Assembly: GCF_004208515.1 (NCBI RefSeq)
Contig: NZ_SGIM01000002.1
Span: forward strand, 124,001-188,000
DNA length: 64,000 nt
Source: Acinetobacter halotolerans
GTDB lineage: Bacteria; Pseudomonadota; Gammaproteobacteria; Pseudomonadales; Moraxellaceae
Direction: 5' to 3'
Shown: piece after piece, positions 16,691-25,417 of the stretch
Layout of the letters: each line of letters starts with the position of its first letter
How positions within the stretch are numbered: position 1 is the stretch's first letter
Made by a program: the position numbers and the translations under genes
Notes under the pieces: model-generated
The model's input: only the letters and a program-made list of their open reading frames with translations
Databases searched by the model: none
Told to the model about the DNA's origin: nothing

Positions 16691-18550
16691 ATGTTCAAGC
16701 GGACGCTTGCCTGTGCTTTATTTGCGATTACTGGACATGTATATGCTGCAGATATTCAAGTTACAACATTAGTTGATGAAGACAAGGATGATGCCGTTTG
16801 CTCATTACGTGAGGCTGTATTTTTTTTAAACAATAGAACAGAAGAACAATATAAAAATGGTTACAAGGGATGCGGCGATAAAGATTCCAGCTCGACTATT
16901 ATTTTAAAACGTGATCAAGAATATAAATTAAACTCCCCGATTAAAATTAAAGCGGCAATGACGATCTCGACTCAGGCGAGTACGGATTTTAACGATAGGA
17001 AAAGGGGCTTAAATAATGCCACGATTAGTGTAACTGGACAACATCGTCTATTTGATATTGATAATGGTAGTGTTGAAGATGCTTTGGTTGTCGTTAACTT
17101 GAAAGATCTTAATCTTCAAGGGGCTTCAACTCAGATTGATAATAATGGTGGTTTAATTCTAAACCGTGAAGATTTAAGAATTGAATATTCGCGTCTAATC
17201 AATGGGCATGCAAGTAAAGGTGGTGCAATTTATAATGCTGGTATTTTATCAAATACGCAAAAAACGGCAGGAAAATTGTCGATTTTGAATAGTATATTTC
17301 AAAATAATAAAGCTGAACAAGGCGCAGTAATTTATAGTGAAATGCCGCGATATTTAATTTCTCATTCAGTCATTCGTGACAATGAAGGGGTTGCAGGTAC
17401 AGACGGGGCTTTGCTATATGTTCAAACGGGGTTTAGCGATGAAACAATTGGTAACTCGTTAGGTAATCGCGACTCAGGGATAAGAAATAGTACAATTTTC
17501 CACAATAAAGGTGGATTTGTCGCCAATATCCGTGAAGGTATGATCCTAAATAATCTGACGATGATCAAGAATGCTGCTGGATTGTACTTGAATTCAATCG
17601 ATCGAGTTGTGGTTGAAGATGGTAAAGATAACGTATATCCAAGTGCATATGTTTCAAATAGCATTATTGTCGAAAATGGCACGCAGAATTGTGTTGCTGC
17701 ATCGAATGATACGACTATTGTTCAAAGTAATCTAACGACTATTGAGTGTGATCGTAACTCAACAGACCGGTTACCAAATTTTATGATTGGTAATAATAAG
17801 TTGATTGCAGGTGGCGTAAATGATGAAGGTATCTGTGATGCACCTCCAGCAGATGGATTACTGTGTCCATATAAGATTCCTAAGGATCAAATGCTAGGTT
17901 TTTTTAAACCTCGTCTATTAACTTCTTATACTAAATTATCAGATTCACTTATCGTCAATAAAGGACGCATTTACAGTGATGGAACAAGCTTTAGTTTAGC
18001 GAGTTGTGAAAGAACAGATCAACGTGGAATTAACCGTACTGGTTATAATGAGTTATGTGATTTAGGTGCGATTGAGTTGGTAGTCGATCGTAGTAATATT
18101 CCAATTGCAGGTCAGGATATTTTATTTAAAGAAATCGCAAAATTTAGTATATCTGAGAGTCTGGCTGATGGTGAACTACTTGACCCAGCAACATGTGAAA
18201 AAATATTAGGTAAGCGTTCAGATGGACAAGCATGGCGCTATGGATGTTTAGAGGTTGTGCAAAATCAAACACCATCAAAGGGAACTTTGACTTTGGATCA
18301 AGATGGAAATGTAACTTATATTCCACATAGTAATTGGCATGGTGCAGATATGTTTAAAATGCGAATTATAACCACTACTACACGTTTCAATGACGCTTCT
18401 AGTAACTATATTGAAATTCCAACGAATATTGTTCAAGAGCCAAAAAATAATTTTCAAAGTAAAACTGTGAATGTGAGTGGCGGTAGTGTCGGGTTAGGTG
18501 CAATTTTGATGCTGTTTGGTTTAATGGGATTACGCCGTTTTAAGTCATAA
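16691..18550 (+). CDS. Secreted CSLREA-domain protein with GlyGly-CTERM-like tail
   Basis: The 619-residue protein has a signal peptide (MFKRTLACALFAITGHVYA) and the CSLREA motif, Cys37 to Ala42, close to the mature N-terminus. The middle is a repetitive stretch rich in Asn, Ile, Gly and Ser (for example GGAIYNAGILSN, FQNNKAEQGAVIYSE), typical of right-handed beta-helix proteins. The C-terminus has SGGSVG, a hydrophobic helix and RRFKS, the three-part sorting tail processed by rhombosortase. It is expected to be exported, cleaved at the tail and surface-bound or released. AGAAGGAGAACGGT before the ATG is a strong ribosome binding site. The next gene starts 14 bases later and is a paralog. Its molecular function is unknown. 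Confidence 0.85.
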   Translation: MFKRTLACALFAITGHVYAADIQVTTLVDEDKDDAVCSLREAVFFLNNRTEEQYKNGYKGCGDKDSSSTIILKRDQEYKLNSPIKIKAAMTISTQASTDFNDRKRGLNNATISVTGQHRLFDIDNGSVEDALVVVNLKDLNLQGASTQIDNNGGLILNREDLRIEYSRLINGHASKGGAIYNAGILSNTQKTAGKLSILNSIFQNNKAEQGAVIYSEMPRYLISHSVIRDNEGVAGTDGALLYVQTGFSDETIGNSLGNRDSGIRNSTIFHNKGGFVANIREGMILNNLTMIKNAAGLYLNSIDRVVVEDGKDNVYPSAYVSNSIIVENGTQNCVAASNDTTIVQSNLTTIECDRNSTDRLPNFMIGNNKLIAGGVNDEGICDAPPADGLLCPYKIPKDQMLGFFKPRLLTSYTKLSDSLIVNKGRIYSDGTSFSLASCERTDQRGINRTGYNELCDLGAIELVVDRSNIPIAGQDILFKEIAKFSISESLADGELLDPATCEKILGKRSDGQAWRYGCLEVVQNQTPSKGTLTLDQDGNVTYIPHSNWHGADMFKMRIITTTTRFNDASSNYIEIPTNIVQEPKNNFQSKTVNVSGGSVGLGAILMLFGLMGLRRFKS

Positions 18551-18564
18551 TCAAGGATGATGAG

Positions 18565-21066
18565 ATGAGAAATTATAAGAAAGCGTTTTTAGCGACAGTA
18601 GTAGTGGCATCAATGCCGTTGATTGCAGCAACTAACGATGGTCCAATTAAAGTCACCACTTTTTTGGATGAGGATGGTGAAAACTCGAATGCGTGTTCAC
18701 TTCGTGAGGCTCTAGAGACAGCAAAACGACGTACTTCGTATGGTGGATGTAAGGTAACAGATACTTCAGTGGGAACACAAAAAAGGATTCAGCTTGAGGC
18801 CGGTATCTATACTTTAAAAAGAGAACTTACGCCGCAAGTTAATGTGGCAATTTTGGGTTCAAGTCCTGTTGATTGGGATGAGAAAAATATTTTGCTTAAC
18901 GATGTGGTTAACCAATATCCAGCTCAAATTCCATTACGAACAACAATCAAAGCAGAAAACTCTCGTATTTTTAACACAGCATTTTCGCAAAAGAACTTAG
19001 TATTAAATAATGTGATTTTAACAGGTGGCCGCACAGCAGATTTGGGAGGTGCAATTTATGCTGGGGCCGATGTTTCATTAAATAGCACCCAAATATCGGA
19101 CTCACGGGCAGGTAAGGCTGGTGGTGCAATTTATTTGGCAGGAAATACGAGTAATTTAACGATCTCAAAAAGTTTAATCGAAAAAAATCAAGCACCAGTA
19201 GGAAGTGTGCTTGCGATGCATGATAAGAATGATTTGGGTTACACAAAACGAAATATTACGATTGAATCAAGTAGTCTGGTCGACAATGGTTTACTGACTT
19301 CCAAAAGTATGCTTGAGTTCGTAGGTGAGCCAATTGTTATATTGGAGTCCAATACAATTGCTGGAAATAAAGCAGATAAAAGTAATGGTAATTTGATTAA
19401 ATTTACTGGGGACACTGAAGCTGGAACGACAGGAAATAATAATTCTAGCGTATTAAGTAGTTTGAGTCGTTTAACTTTACAAAATAATACGATTGTTGAG
19501 AATAATGCATTCACCACCCTGTTATACGATAAGATTGGACATAAACGGTTAAATTTAAATATATTGGCTTATAATGGTGATGCAAATAGCTATGCTTGCC
19601 GTTATTTATTGGGTGACGCAAAAGATGAGAAAAACGTCGACTTGGTTATAAACTACAACGCTTTTGCAAGATCTGGTACGAATCGTTGTGACTTGCCTGA
19701 TGAAGTATTTAATGAAGATCTAACTAAAGAAACAAATATTGATATTAGCGGGGAACCAATAGGAAAATTCTTAAGTGGACGAATTGATGCTTCGCCATTT
19801 ACCGCATTCCTGCCTTTGTATTATCCAATCGATAATAAACCTAAGGCCGATGAAGATGTCAAAAGTCTAGTCGATACAGGTGTGACATCATGTAGCCCAT
19901 GGGATCAACGCGGTTTAGCTCGGATTACAGATGGTGCTTTGCATTATGATCCAAAAGCGGCGAATACCTGTGATATTGGTTCTGTAGAGTTAATGCGATT
20001 AACTGCGGGAGATATCTTCGACCTATCTAACACATCGATTAGTAATATGTTAGACAATAATCAAAGTAGTTATGATTTGTTTGAAGATTTAGTCAAAAAA
20101 CCGAATAATGCAGACTTCTTAACCTATTATAAATTCCGCTCAGCAGAATACAAAAAAATATTGGATGCTTTTTCAGACGCTGAAAAAAGAAAAAATGCCC
20201 TTAAATATCGAGCAATTTATGTCGATTTACGTAACTATGGATTACCTTTACCTCGAGAAGTCTCTACTGGTGAGGGAAAACCGAACGCTTTAGAATTTTT
20301 TAATCCTGAGCTGTATGATATTCATGTTGAAGCTTTAGGGGTGGGGCAGATTAACAGTGTTATTACTGATATACAAACGGATAAAAATCTTTTCTGTAAA
20401 TGGAATACTGATCTAGAGCAAATCATGATCTATCGTATTGATGATCAGATTACACAAGCAGGTAATAAAGAGTTTTGCAAATATACCATCAAGTTAAAGG
20501 CTAATCATGCGATTACATCATCAGGTTTATTGCAAGCAGCATTTAATAATATGGCTCCTGTTGTAAAAGATACATCTGTGACATTGAAATATAAGCAAAG
20601 TGAGACAGCAACTCTGAACCTGCTTAACTTTGCTAATGATGATGGCGATACAGGTAAAAATGGTTTAGGTCCTGAATTGAAGCCAAATAAACCATCTTTT
20701 TGGCGCAATGCGGAAGGCGTAGAGCTACCGATTCGGTTATCAAATGTCTCGAGTAATTTGGTTATTACAGCCGATCGTCAAGGTAAATGTCCAGCACCAG
20801 ATCAACAAGAAACTTGTTATGGTGGAAATATTTATATTAAAGAAGCCAATGCTTTTAATCCTTTTAACTTCTCATTTAACTACCAAGTTTATGATAATGA
20901 ATTTCCTACACCCTCTATTTCAAATGTAGGAACGGTTAAGGTGATCAGTACAGCGACTACCACTGATGATTCGCGTAAAGCCAGTCATGGCGGTGGGGGG
21001 AGTACAGGTATATTCTCTTTATTTGGTTTGTTGGGACTACTTGCTTATCGCCGTTTAAGAAAATAG
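18565..21066 (+). CDS. Rhombotarget A-like secreted CSLREA protein
   Basis: The 833-residue protein has a signal peptide (about 1-22), CSLREA at residues 44-49 and beta-helix-like repeats (GGRTADLGGAIYAGAD, AGKAGGAIYLAGNTS). The C-terminal half is longer than in its upstream paralog. The tail is HGGGGSTG, a hydrophobic span and RRLRK, a clear GlyGly-CTERM-type rhombosortase signal. This matches the Acinetobacter family named rhombotarget A. Rhombosortase itself is not in the window. It is probably cotranscribed with the preceding paralog (14-base gap, AAGGATGA upstream of the ATG) and ends at a strong bidirectional terminator facing the sigma factor operon. The role at the cell surface is unknown. 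Confidence 0.88.
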   Translation: MRNYKKAFLATVVVASMPLIAATNDGPIKVTTFLDEDGENSNACSLREALETAKRRTSYGGCKVTDTSVGTQKRIQLEAGIYTLKRELTPQVNVAILGSSPVDWDEKNILLNDVVNQYPAQIPLRTTIKAENSRIFNTAFSQKNLVLNNVILTGGRTADLGGAIYAGADVSLNSTQISDSRAGKAGGAIYLAGNTSNLTISKSLIEKNQAPVGSVLAMHDKNDLGYTKRNITIESSSLVDNGLLTSKSMLEFVGEPIVILESNTIAGNKADKSNGNLIKFTGDTEAGTTGNNNSSVLSSLSRLTLQNNTIVENNAFTTLLYDKIGHKRLNLNILAYNGDANSYACRYLLGDAKDEKNVDLVINYNAFARSGTNRCDLPDEVFNEDLTKETNIDISGEPIGKFLSGRIDASPFTAFLPLYYPIDNKPKADEDVKSLVDTGVTSCSPWDQRGLARITDGALHYDPKAANTCDIGSVELMRLTAGDIFDLSNTSISNMLDNNQSSYDLFEDLVKKPNNADFLTYYKFRSAEYKKILDAFSDAEKRKNALKYRAIYVDLRNYGLPLPREVSTGEGKPNALEFFNPELYDIHVEALGVGQINSVITDIQTDKNLFCKWNTDLEQIMIYRIDDQITQAGNKEFCKYTIKLKANHAITSSGLLQAAFNNMAPVVKDTSVTLKYKQSETATLNLLNFANDDGDTGKNGLGPELKPNKPSFWRNAEGVELPIRLSNVSSNLVITADRQGKCPAPDQQETCYGGNIYIKEANAFNPFNFSFNYQVYDNEFPTPSISNVGTVKVISTATTTDDSRKASHGGGGSTGIFSLFGLLGLLAYRRLRK

Positions 21067-21075
21067 ATTAAGCTC

Positions 21076-21109
21076 AAAAAATAGCGCCTATTGATGGCGC
21101 TATTTTTTT
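21076..21109. terminator. Bidirectional terminator
   Basis: AAAAAATAGCGCC, a 7-base loop and GGCGCTATTTTTTT form a long stem with A and T tracts on both sides. It lies between the rhombotarget gene and the converging DUF3106-type gene. Confidence 0.9.
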
Positions 21110-21147
21110 GGAATTCATTTGATATTTTGTTTATTGAGATTCTTTAA

Positions 21148-21537
21148 TCAATATTCAGAGTATTTGGTTAAATATTCTTCTCTGATGTTTACGCGCTCTT
21201 CTAAGCTGGCATTTTGCATACGTTTACGTAATGTAGTACGTTCTTGTGTGCTCATCTTTTGCCATACATCACGCATTTTTTGCTTTTCATCATCAGGCAA
21301 TTGGGTGAACCATTCCATCCGTTGTTGAAGTTGCGAACTTTGATCGGTTGGAATTTCTTTTAAAGTTTGGTAACGCTGAATAAGAACTCTTTGTTCTTCA
21401 GGGGATAAGTCATCCCACGCTTCTTCAGTCGTTGTTTTGACTGGCTTTGAAAATGGCCAAAAACGTTCTGAACCAGCAAAACTAGTTTGTAACAAGCTTA
21501 GTGTACACACAACAAGTGCTAATCTTTTAGCTGCCAT
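21148..21537 (-). CDS. DUF3106-type exported protein in ECF sigma operon
   Basis: The 129-residue protein has a signal peptide (MAAKRLALVVCTLSLLQTSFA) and a charged helical body with repeated WxxLxPEEQ-like units: WDDLSPEEQRVLIQRYQTLKE, then FTQLPDDEKQKMRDVWQKMS and the related MSTQERTTLRKRMQN. This repeating pattern is that of the DUF3106 family and recalls CpxP/RseB-like periplasmic helical sensors. The ATG at 21537 gives a complete signal peptide and has AAGG about 8 bases upstream; an earlier codon at 21555 would add six charged residues. It overlaps the end of the putative anti-sigma gene and is third in the operon. A role as a periplasmic modulator of the sigma factor is an inference. 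Confidence 0.8.
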   Translation of the reverse strand: MAAKRLALVVCTLSLLQTSFAGSERFWPFSKPVKTTTEEAWDDLSPEEQRVLIQRYQTLKEIPTDQSSQLQQRMEWFTQLPDDEKQKMRDVWQKMSTQERTTLRKRMQNASLEERVNIREEYLTKYSEY

Positions 21538-21853
21538 GTCTGACCTTATCCTCACCCAAGACCATTAACATTTCCATATCTTCAACCATTTGTGGTGAAA
21601 GTTTTGGATTGATAACAACTTGATTTTGTGGTTTATCTGCCAATTGTAAAGAGTTCGGTAAAACCACAATTCCCGTAATTGCTGCAGCTAGTGCAAAGCC
21701 ACCCATTTTCCAAATACTATAGTAGGATGTTGATTTCTTTTGAACACTATCCAAAACATGATTCATCACTAACATTTTGTTGTGATGTTGCGCTTTCTCA
21801 AGCTGATCAAGTTTGGACGTCATTTGTTTGGTGAACTCATCTTTATTATTCAT
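21527..21853 (-). CDS. Small membrane protein, probable anti-sigma factor
   Basis: The 108-residue protein has a cytoplasmic charged N-terminus (about 1-47), one membrane helix (about 48-66, MGGFALAAAITGIVVLP) and a short periplasmic tail. Its start overlaps the end of the ECF sigma gene by 8 bases, and its end overlaps the next gene, so all three are translationally coupled. Size, topology and position are those of a membrane anti-sigma factor; it also resembles DUF3619-type proteins often found in this place. I recall an A. baumannii locus of this kind named sigAb-aabA-aabB, but I cannot verify that these are its orthologs. Confidence 0.78.
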   Translation of the reverse strand: MNNKDEFTKQMTSKLDQLEKAQHHNKMLVMNHVLDSVQKKSTSYYSIWKMGGFALAAAITGIVVLPNSLQLADKPQNQVVINPKLSPQMVEDMEMLMVLGEDKVRHGS

Positions 21854-22478
21854 CTGATGATCCTCCCGTATGCGGATTTAAATGCGCTAGAGTCACTTTG
21901 AGCCCTTGGATCGCACGGTGGTAATGTGTTTTAACACTGCCTTCGCTGCAATCCATAATCTGGGCTGTGGTCATCGTATCGAAACCCTCCCAGGCTCTTA
22001 GCATGAATGCTTGCTGTTGACGAACTGGTAGTTGGTGAATTGCGTTCTGAATCTCTTCCATCGTAACTGCTTGATTAAGAAATTCGAATGGATTTGGTGT
22101 AGATTCATCTACGATATCAATAACTTCTTCATCGTCATCTAAACTCATTCTTTTAAATAAAGAAAATGGATTTGCGCGACGTGCTTCTTTGCGTCTCCAA
22201 TCTTGTAATTTGTTATTTAAAATCGTATAGAACAGTGGATACCATTCTTCGGTGCTTTTTTCAGCATAGGATTTATGTAAAGAGATAAAAGCTTCTTGCA
22301 CTAAATCCATCGCAATGCCTTGTTGGCCCTGCGTTGCACTTTCCATCATGACCAGCGCACGTCCTGTCACGTCTTGCATAAAAAAACGAAGACGTTGTTC
22401 AACTGTACTTGTATCAGTACTGTTGTCAGTTCGAGCCTGTTTCGGTGCTAAATCCATAGAGATGGAAAATCCTGTCAT
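21846..22478 (-). CDS. ECF-type RNA polymerase sigma factor
   Basis: The 210-residue protein has region 2 at about 45-95 (IAMDLVQEAFISLHKSY, then WYPLFYTILNNKLQDWRR) and region 4 at about 140-200 (LPVRQQQAFMLRAWEGFD and a helix-turn-helix ending GSVKTHYHRAIQGLK). Region 3 is missing, as in ECF factors. Between the two lies an acidic linker, DDDEEVIDIVDE. It heads an overlapping operon with a membrane protein and a DUF3106-type exported protein, the usual sigma/anti-sigma/periplasmic layout. An alternative start at 22457 is possible. Regulation by an envelope signal and autoregulation are inferred from the operon. Confidence 0.92.
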   Translation of the reverse strand: MTGFSISMDLAPKQARTDNSTDTSTVEQRLRFFMQDVTGRALVMMESATQGQQGIAMDLVQEAFISLHKSYAEKSTEEWYPLFYTILNNKLQDWRRKEARRANPFSLFKRMSLDDDEEVIDIVDESTPNPFEFLNQAVTMEEIQNAIHQLPVRQQQAFMLRAWEGFDTMTTAQIMDCSEGSVKTHYHRAIQGLKVTLAHLNPHTGGSSDE

Positions 22479-22516
22479 GGATACCCACCATTATTCTCAA
22501 TTCATTAGTCATATAA

Positions 22517-22540
22517 CGTTGAAAATGGCAGGAGCGTTGA
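22517..22540 (-). promoter_or_regulatory. Direct repeat upstream of the ECF sigma gene
   Basis: The hexamer TCAACG (minus strand) occurs twice, 18 bases apart, about 40-60 bases before the sigma factor ATG. It may be part of an autoregulated ECF promoter or an operator. The assignment rests on position only. Confidence 0.25.
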
Positions 22541-22614
22541 CAACTGGAGTAATTATTTTTGTAGTGTAATTGATTTCATCATCAAAAAAATCGGCTTTAA
22601 TGTAATTTAAAGTG

Positions 22615-23391
22615 TTATTGGCGCTGGCGAACCATTTCAAAAAAGCAAATTGAACCTGCGATAGCAACATTCAAAGATTCTTGTCCACCGGGTTGGGGAA
22701 TCGTTACGGCTTGGGCATGATTTAAAGCATATTCACTTGCACCTTGACCTTCATTACCTAAAATCCACACACAAGCTTGGGTTAAATCTGTTGAATACAA
22801 GCTTGTAGAGCGATGTGAGCTGGTCACAAAAACTGGGATTTCAAATTTTGAAAGAATGTCATTCAGTTGAATATTTTCAAAACAGCTTAAACTAAAGTGT
22901 GCACCCATGCCTGCACGTAAGACACGTGGTGACCAGAGTGATGCTGAGCCTTGAGTACATATAATTTGTTTGATATTGGCTGCTGCGGCTGAACGTAAAA
23001 GTGTTCCAACATTACCTGGATCTTGAACATTTTCAAGAATGAGTGTGTCTTTACTAAAGTCAATATCTTGTGAATTTTGGGGTAAATCAATAATTGCTAG
23101 ACAAGGCAACGTTGTGTCTAAAATACTCAAATCTTTGTATAAAGACTCACTAATGACAAAGACATGACCAGGATATTGGTCAATGATTTTCTCTAAATCG
23201 GGGTGTTCTAATGCTTTTTCAGTGGTAAATAAAGACGCGATTTTGTTTTGTTGTTGCAACCATGCAAGACAAAGATGGATGCCTTCTAGAACGGTTTGCT
23301 GATTTTTTTTTCGAGCACTATTGAGTTCGATCAGCCCACGCAAATGTTTGATTTTTGCATTGTCTTTTGATTCTAGAAAAATAAGTGACAT
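22615..23391 (-). CDS. TrmH/SpoU family RNA 2'-O-methyltransferase
   Basis: The 258-residue enzyme methylates a ribose in rRNA or tRNA using S-adenosylmethionine. The SpoU fold motifs are clear: LILENVQDPGNVGTLLRSAAA (motif 1, with N and R), the WILGNEGQGAS segment (motif 2) and the VTIPQPGGQESLNVAIAGSI segment (motif 3, forming the knot). The N-terminus has a substrate-binding region (SLIFLESKDNAKIKHLRGL), as in RlmB/TsnR-type enzymes. The target nucleotide cannot be read from sequence. The ATG at 23391 gives MSLIFLESKDNAK, the usual start of this family; a codon five residues earlier is not needed. Confidence 0.9.
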   Translation of the reverse strand: MSLIFLESKDNAKIKHLRGLIELNSARKKNQQTVLEGIHLCLAWLQQQNKIASLFTTEKALEHPDLEKIIDQYPGHVFVISESLYKDLSILDTTLPCLAIIDLPQNSQDIDFSKDTLILENVQDPGNVGTLLRSAAAANIKQIICTQGSASLWSPRVLRAGMGAHFSLSCFENIQLNDILSKFEIPVFVTSSHRSTSLYSTDLTQACVWILGNEGQGASEYALNHAQAVTIPQPGGQESLNVAIAGSICFFEMVRQRQ

Positions 23392-23451
23392 AAAATAAAC
23401 ATCCAAAAGGGCAGTATAAATTGATTATAATGCCCTGATAATTAAAAGTAA

Positions 23452-24423
23452 TTAATGATAACTTGTGACGCGTTCAACTTCATTTTTTGAACCAATAATC
23501 ACAGGTACCCGCTGGTGTAATTCCGTTGGCTGGATTTCCATAATACGAACACGCCCTGTTGTTGATGCACCACCTGCTTGTTCAATCAACATACTCATTG
23601 GGTTTGCTTCATACATTAAACGTAAACGGCCGGCTTTCTTCGGGTCTTTTAAATCGTAAGGGTAGAGGAAGATACCACCACGACATAAAATACGATGGAT
23701 ATCGCCAACCATACATGCAACCCAACGCATATTGAAGTCTTTTTCACGTACTGAGGTTTTCCCAGCGAGAAGTTCATCAATATAACGTTTTACGGGATTT
23801 TCCCAATGGCGCTGGTTGGATGAGTTAATCGCAAATTCTTGAGTATCTGCTGAAACTTGAACTTGTTCAGTCGTCAACAAGAATGTTTGAGATGTTGGAT
23901 CAAATGTAAAGAATGCGACTCCAGCACCCACAGTAAGTGCTAACATAGTCGATGGGCCATAGAGTACGTAGCCTGCAGCAACTTGTTCTGTACCTGCTTG
24001 CATAAAGTCAGTAGATTGAGTCACTGCATTTTTAGCAGGTAAGATAGAGAAAATTGTACCGACACACATATTAATGTCGATGTTGCTTGAACCATCTAAA
24101 GGATCAAACAAAACAAGATATTTTCCATTTTCTTGGGCAGGGGTGAAATCATCTAATTCTTCAGATGCTAGGCCGCCAACCTGAGGGTGAACTTTTAAAG
24201 CATCAATTAAATAATCATTAGAGATTACGTCTAGTTTTTTTTGTGTTTCACCTTGAACATTTTCGTTGCCAGCACTACCTAGAATTCCTGCTAAAGCACC
24301 TTTTTGAAGTGCTAGATCAATGGTTTGACATGTCGCTGCAATTGTTTCGATGACTTGTGCCAACTCTGGAGTCAAATTCCCGTTTTGTTGTTCTAGGTAT
24401 TGGGTCAAGCTGAGGTTTGACAT
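23452..24423 (-). CDS. fbp: Fructose-1,6-bisphosphatase class I
   Basis: Fbp removes the 1-phosphate of fructose-1,6-bisphosphate, the committed step of gluconeogenesis. The 323-residue protein has the metal-binding signature [24 protein letters not shown] and the substrate segment [19 protein letters not shown]. It begins [13 protein letters not shown]; the ATG at 24423 is chosen because GGAG lies 10 bases upstream and the family starts there (E. coli 332 residues). It is a single gene between the methyltransferase and the tol-pal region. An Acinetobacter that lives on organic acids depends on it for sugar synthesis. Confidence 0.96.
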   Translation of the reverse strand: MSNLSLTQYLEQQNGNLTPELAQVIETIAATCQTIDLALQKGALAGILGSAGNENVQGETQKKLDVISNDYLIDALKVHPQVGGLASEELDDFTPAQENGKYLVLFDPLDGSSNIDINMCVGTIFSILPAKNAVTQSTDFMQAGTEQVAAGYVLYGPSTMLALTVGAGVAFFTFDPTSQTFLLTTEQVQVSADTQEFAINSSNQRHWENPVKRYIDELLAGKTSVREKDFNMRWVACMVGDIHRILCRGGIFLYPYDLKDPKKAGRLRLMYEANPMSMLIEQAGGASTTGRVRIMEIQPTELHQRVPVIIGSKNEVERVTSYH

Positions 24424-24534
24424 AATTAAATAGCTCCGATTTAGCAGCGTCAAATTGATGAAAAAGAATGTGGCTATTCTAGATGAGAACGCTCAAAAAT
24501 AAAAATTATCTTACTTTATTTATGTTGCTTTTAT

Positions 24535-24557
24535 GATTACATGTATGCGATTACATG
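24535..24557. repeat. Short direct repeat upstream of the 63-residue gene
   Basis: GATTACATG occurs twice with a 14-base period (24535 and 24549), 42-64 bases before the ATG at 24599. It may be an operator; this is suggested by position only. Confidence 0.3.
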
Positions 24558-24598
24558 CTATGTTGGACGGATAATAGACAGGATGTTTGGAGGTTAAA

Positions 24599-24790
24599 AT
24601 GTCAACCAAAAATTTTGAAGCGACACCTACTGAAAGTGAAGCAATCAGCTTAGAGAAAATTTCTAAAGAAAGTGTCAAAGATGCTTGGAAGGATTACGAA
24701 GCTAAACCTGAATATAAGGAATTTAATAAGCATGATCTGATTGAGTCAATGCAACCCGCAGAATCAGACGATCCCCAATCACAAACATAA
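24599..24790 (+). CDS. Small acidic protein, 63 residues
   Basis: The product is hydrophilic, without signal peptide or membrane segment: MSTKNFEATPTESEAISLEK..., then KDAWKDYEAKPEYKEFNKHD. A very strong ribosome binding site (TTGGAGG, 6 bases upstream) supports translation from 24599, and a terminator follows at once, so this is very likely a real monocistronic gene. It looks like a conserved Acinetobacter small protein, but I cannot assign a family. A direct repeat lies in its upstream region. Confidence 0.75.
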   Translation: MSTKNFEATPTESEAISLEKISKESVKDAWKDYEAKPEYKEFNKHDLIESMQPAESDDPQSQT

Positions 24791-24791
24791 A

Positions 24792-24820
24792 AAATGCTCA
24801 CTTCATGTGAGCATTTTTTA
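24792..24820. terminator. Bidirectional terminator between small gene and pal
   Basis: AAATGCTCAC, TTCAT loop and GTGAGCATTT form a stem with A and T tracts on both sides, between converging genes. Confidence 0.9.
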
Positions 24821-24831
24821 TTTAACTTAAC

Positions 24832-25395
24832 TTATTTTAATAAAGGTGGAACTGCTTCATAGTTAATTTCTACGCGGCGATTTTCTTTCCATGCAGCTTC
24901 ATTATGGCCTGTATTTACAGGTGCTTCTTTCCCATAGCTTACTGCTTCAAGTTGCTGTGGGCTTACACCATTTGTAACTAAAAAGCTTTCTACTGCTTTG
25001 GCACGACGTTCACCCAGTGCCATGTTGTATTCACGTGTTCCACGTTCATCAGTATGACCTGTAAGGGCTACACGAGAGTTTGCATTGGCGATTAGAAATT
25101 GAGCGTGTGCTTGTAGTGTTTGATAATCGTCATTTGATAAATCACTACTGTCATAATCAAAATGTACTACACGCTTAGCAAGAAATGCTTTATTTGCAGC
25201 AGTGACACCTTTTGATGATGCACCTGCTAAGTTTTGAGCGTTTAAGGCAGCATCTTCACTTAAACCTTCAGTACTTACAGTCGTACCAGTAGGTGTGTTG
25301 CCAGCAGTAATGTCGGTCGCTGGTTTACGACTTGCACAGCCAGTAAATACAAGCGTTGCTGCAATGAAGGGAAGGGTTAAGTATTTCATGTTCAT
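24832..25395 (-). CDS. pal: Peptidoglycan-associated lipoprotein Pal
   Basis: Pal is the outer membrane lipoprotein of the Tol-Pal system; it binds peptidoglycan and TolB and keeps the outer membrane invaginating at division. The 187-residue protein has a lipoprotein signal ending LVFTGC with the lipid-bearing Cys20. A linker follows and then an OmpA-type domain, with [15 protein letters not shown] and the peptidoglycan-binding [14 protein letters not shown]...GERRA. The ATG at 25395 is chosen because GGAG lies 6 bases upstream. It is the last gene of ybgC-tolQRAB-pal. No cpoB (ybgF) follows, and a terminator comes next. Confidence 0.95.
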   Translation of the reverse strand: MNMKYLTLPFIAATLVFTGCASRKPATDITAGNTPTGTTVSTEGLSEDAALNAQNLAGASSKGVTAANKAFLAKRVVHFDYDSSDLSNDDYQTLQAHAQFLIANANSRVALTGHTDERGTREYNMALGERRAKAVESFLVTNGVSPQQLEAVSYGKEAPVNTGHNEAAWKENRRVEINYEAVPPLLK

Positions 25396-25417
25396 GTGAT
25401 TCTCCAATAGGTTAAAT

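Noticed and set aside
16691..18550. First CSLREA gene considered a broken duplicate of the second.
   Set aside because: It has its own signal peptide, ribosome binding site, uninterrupted frame and complete sorting tail.
22315..22569. 84-codon frame on the + strand across the sigma factor gene start.
   Set aside because: It is antisense to the clear ECF sigma factor gene and has no protein-like pattern.
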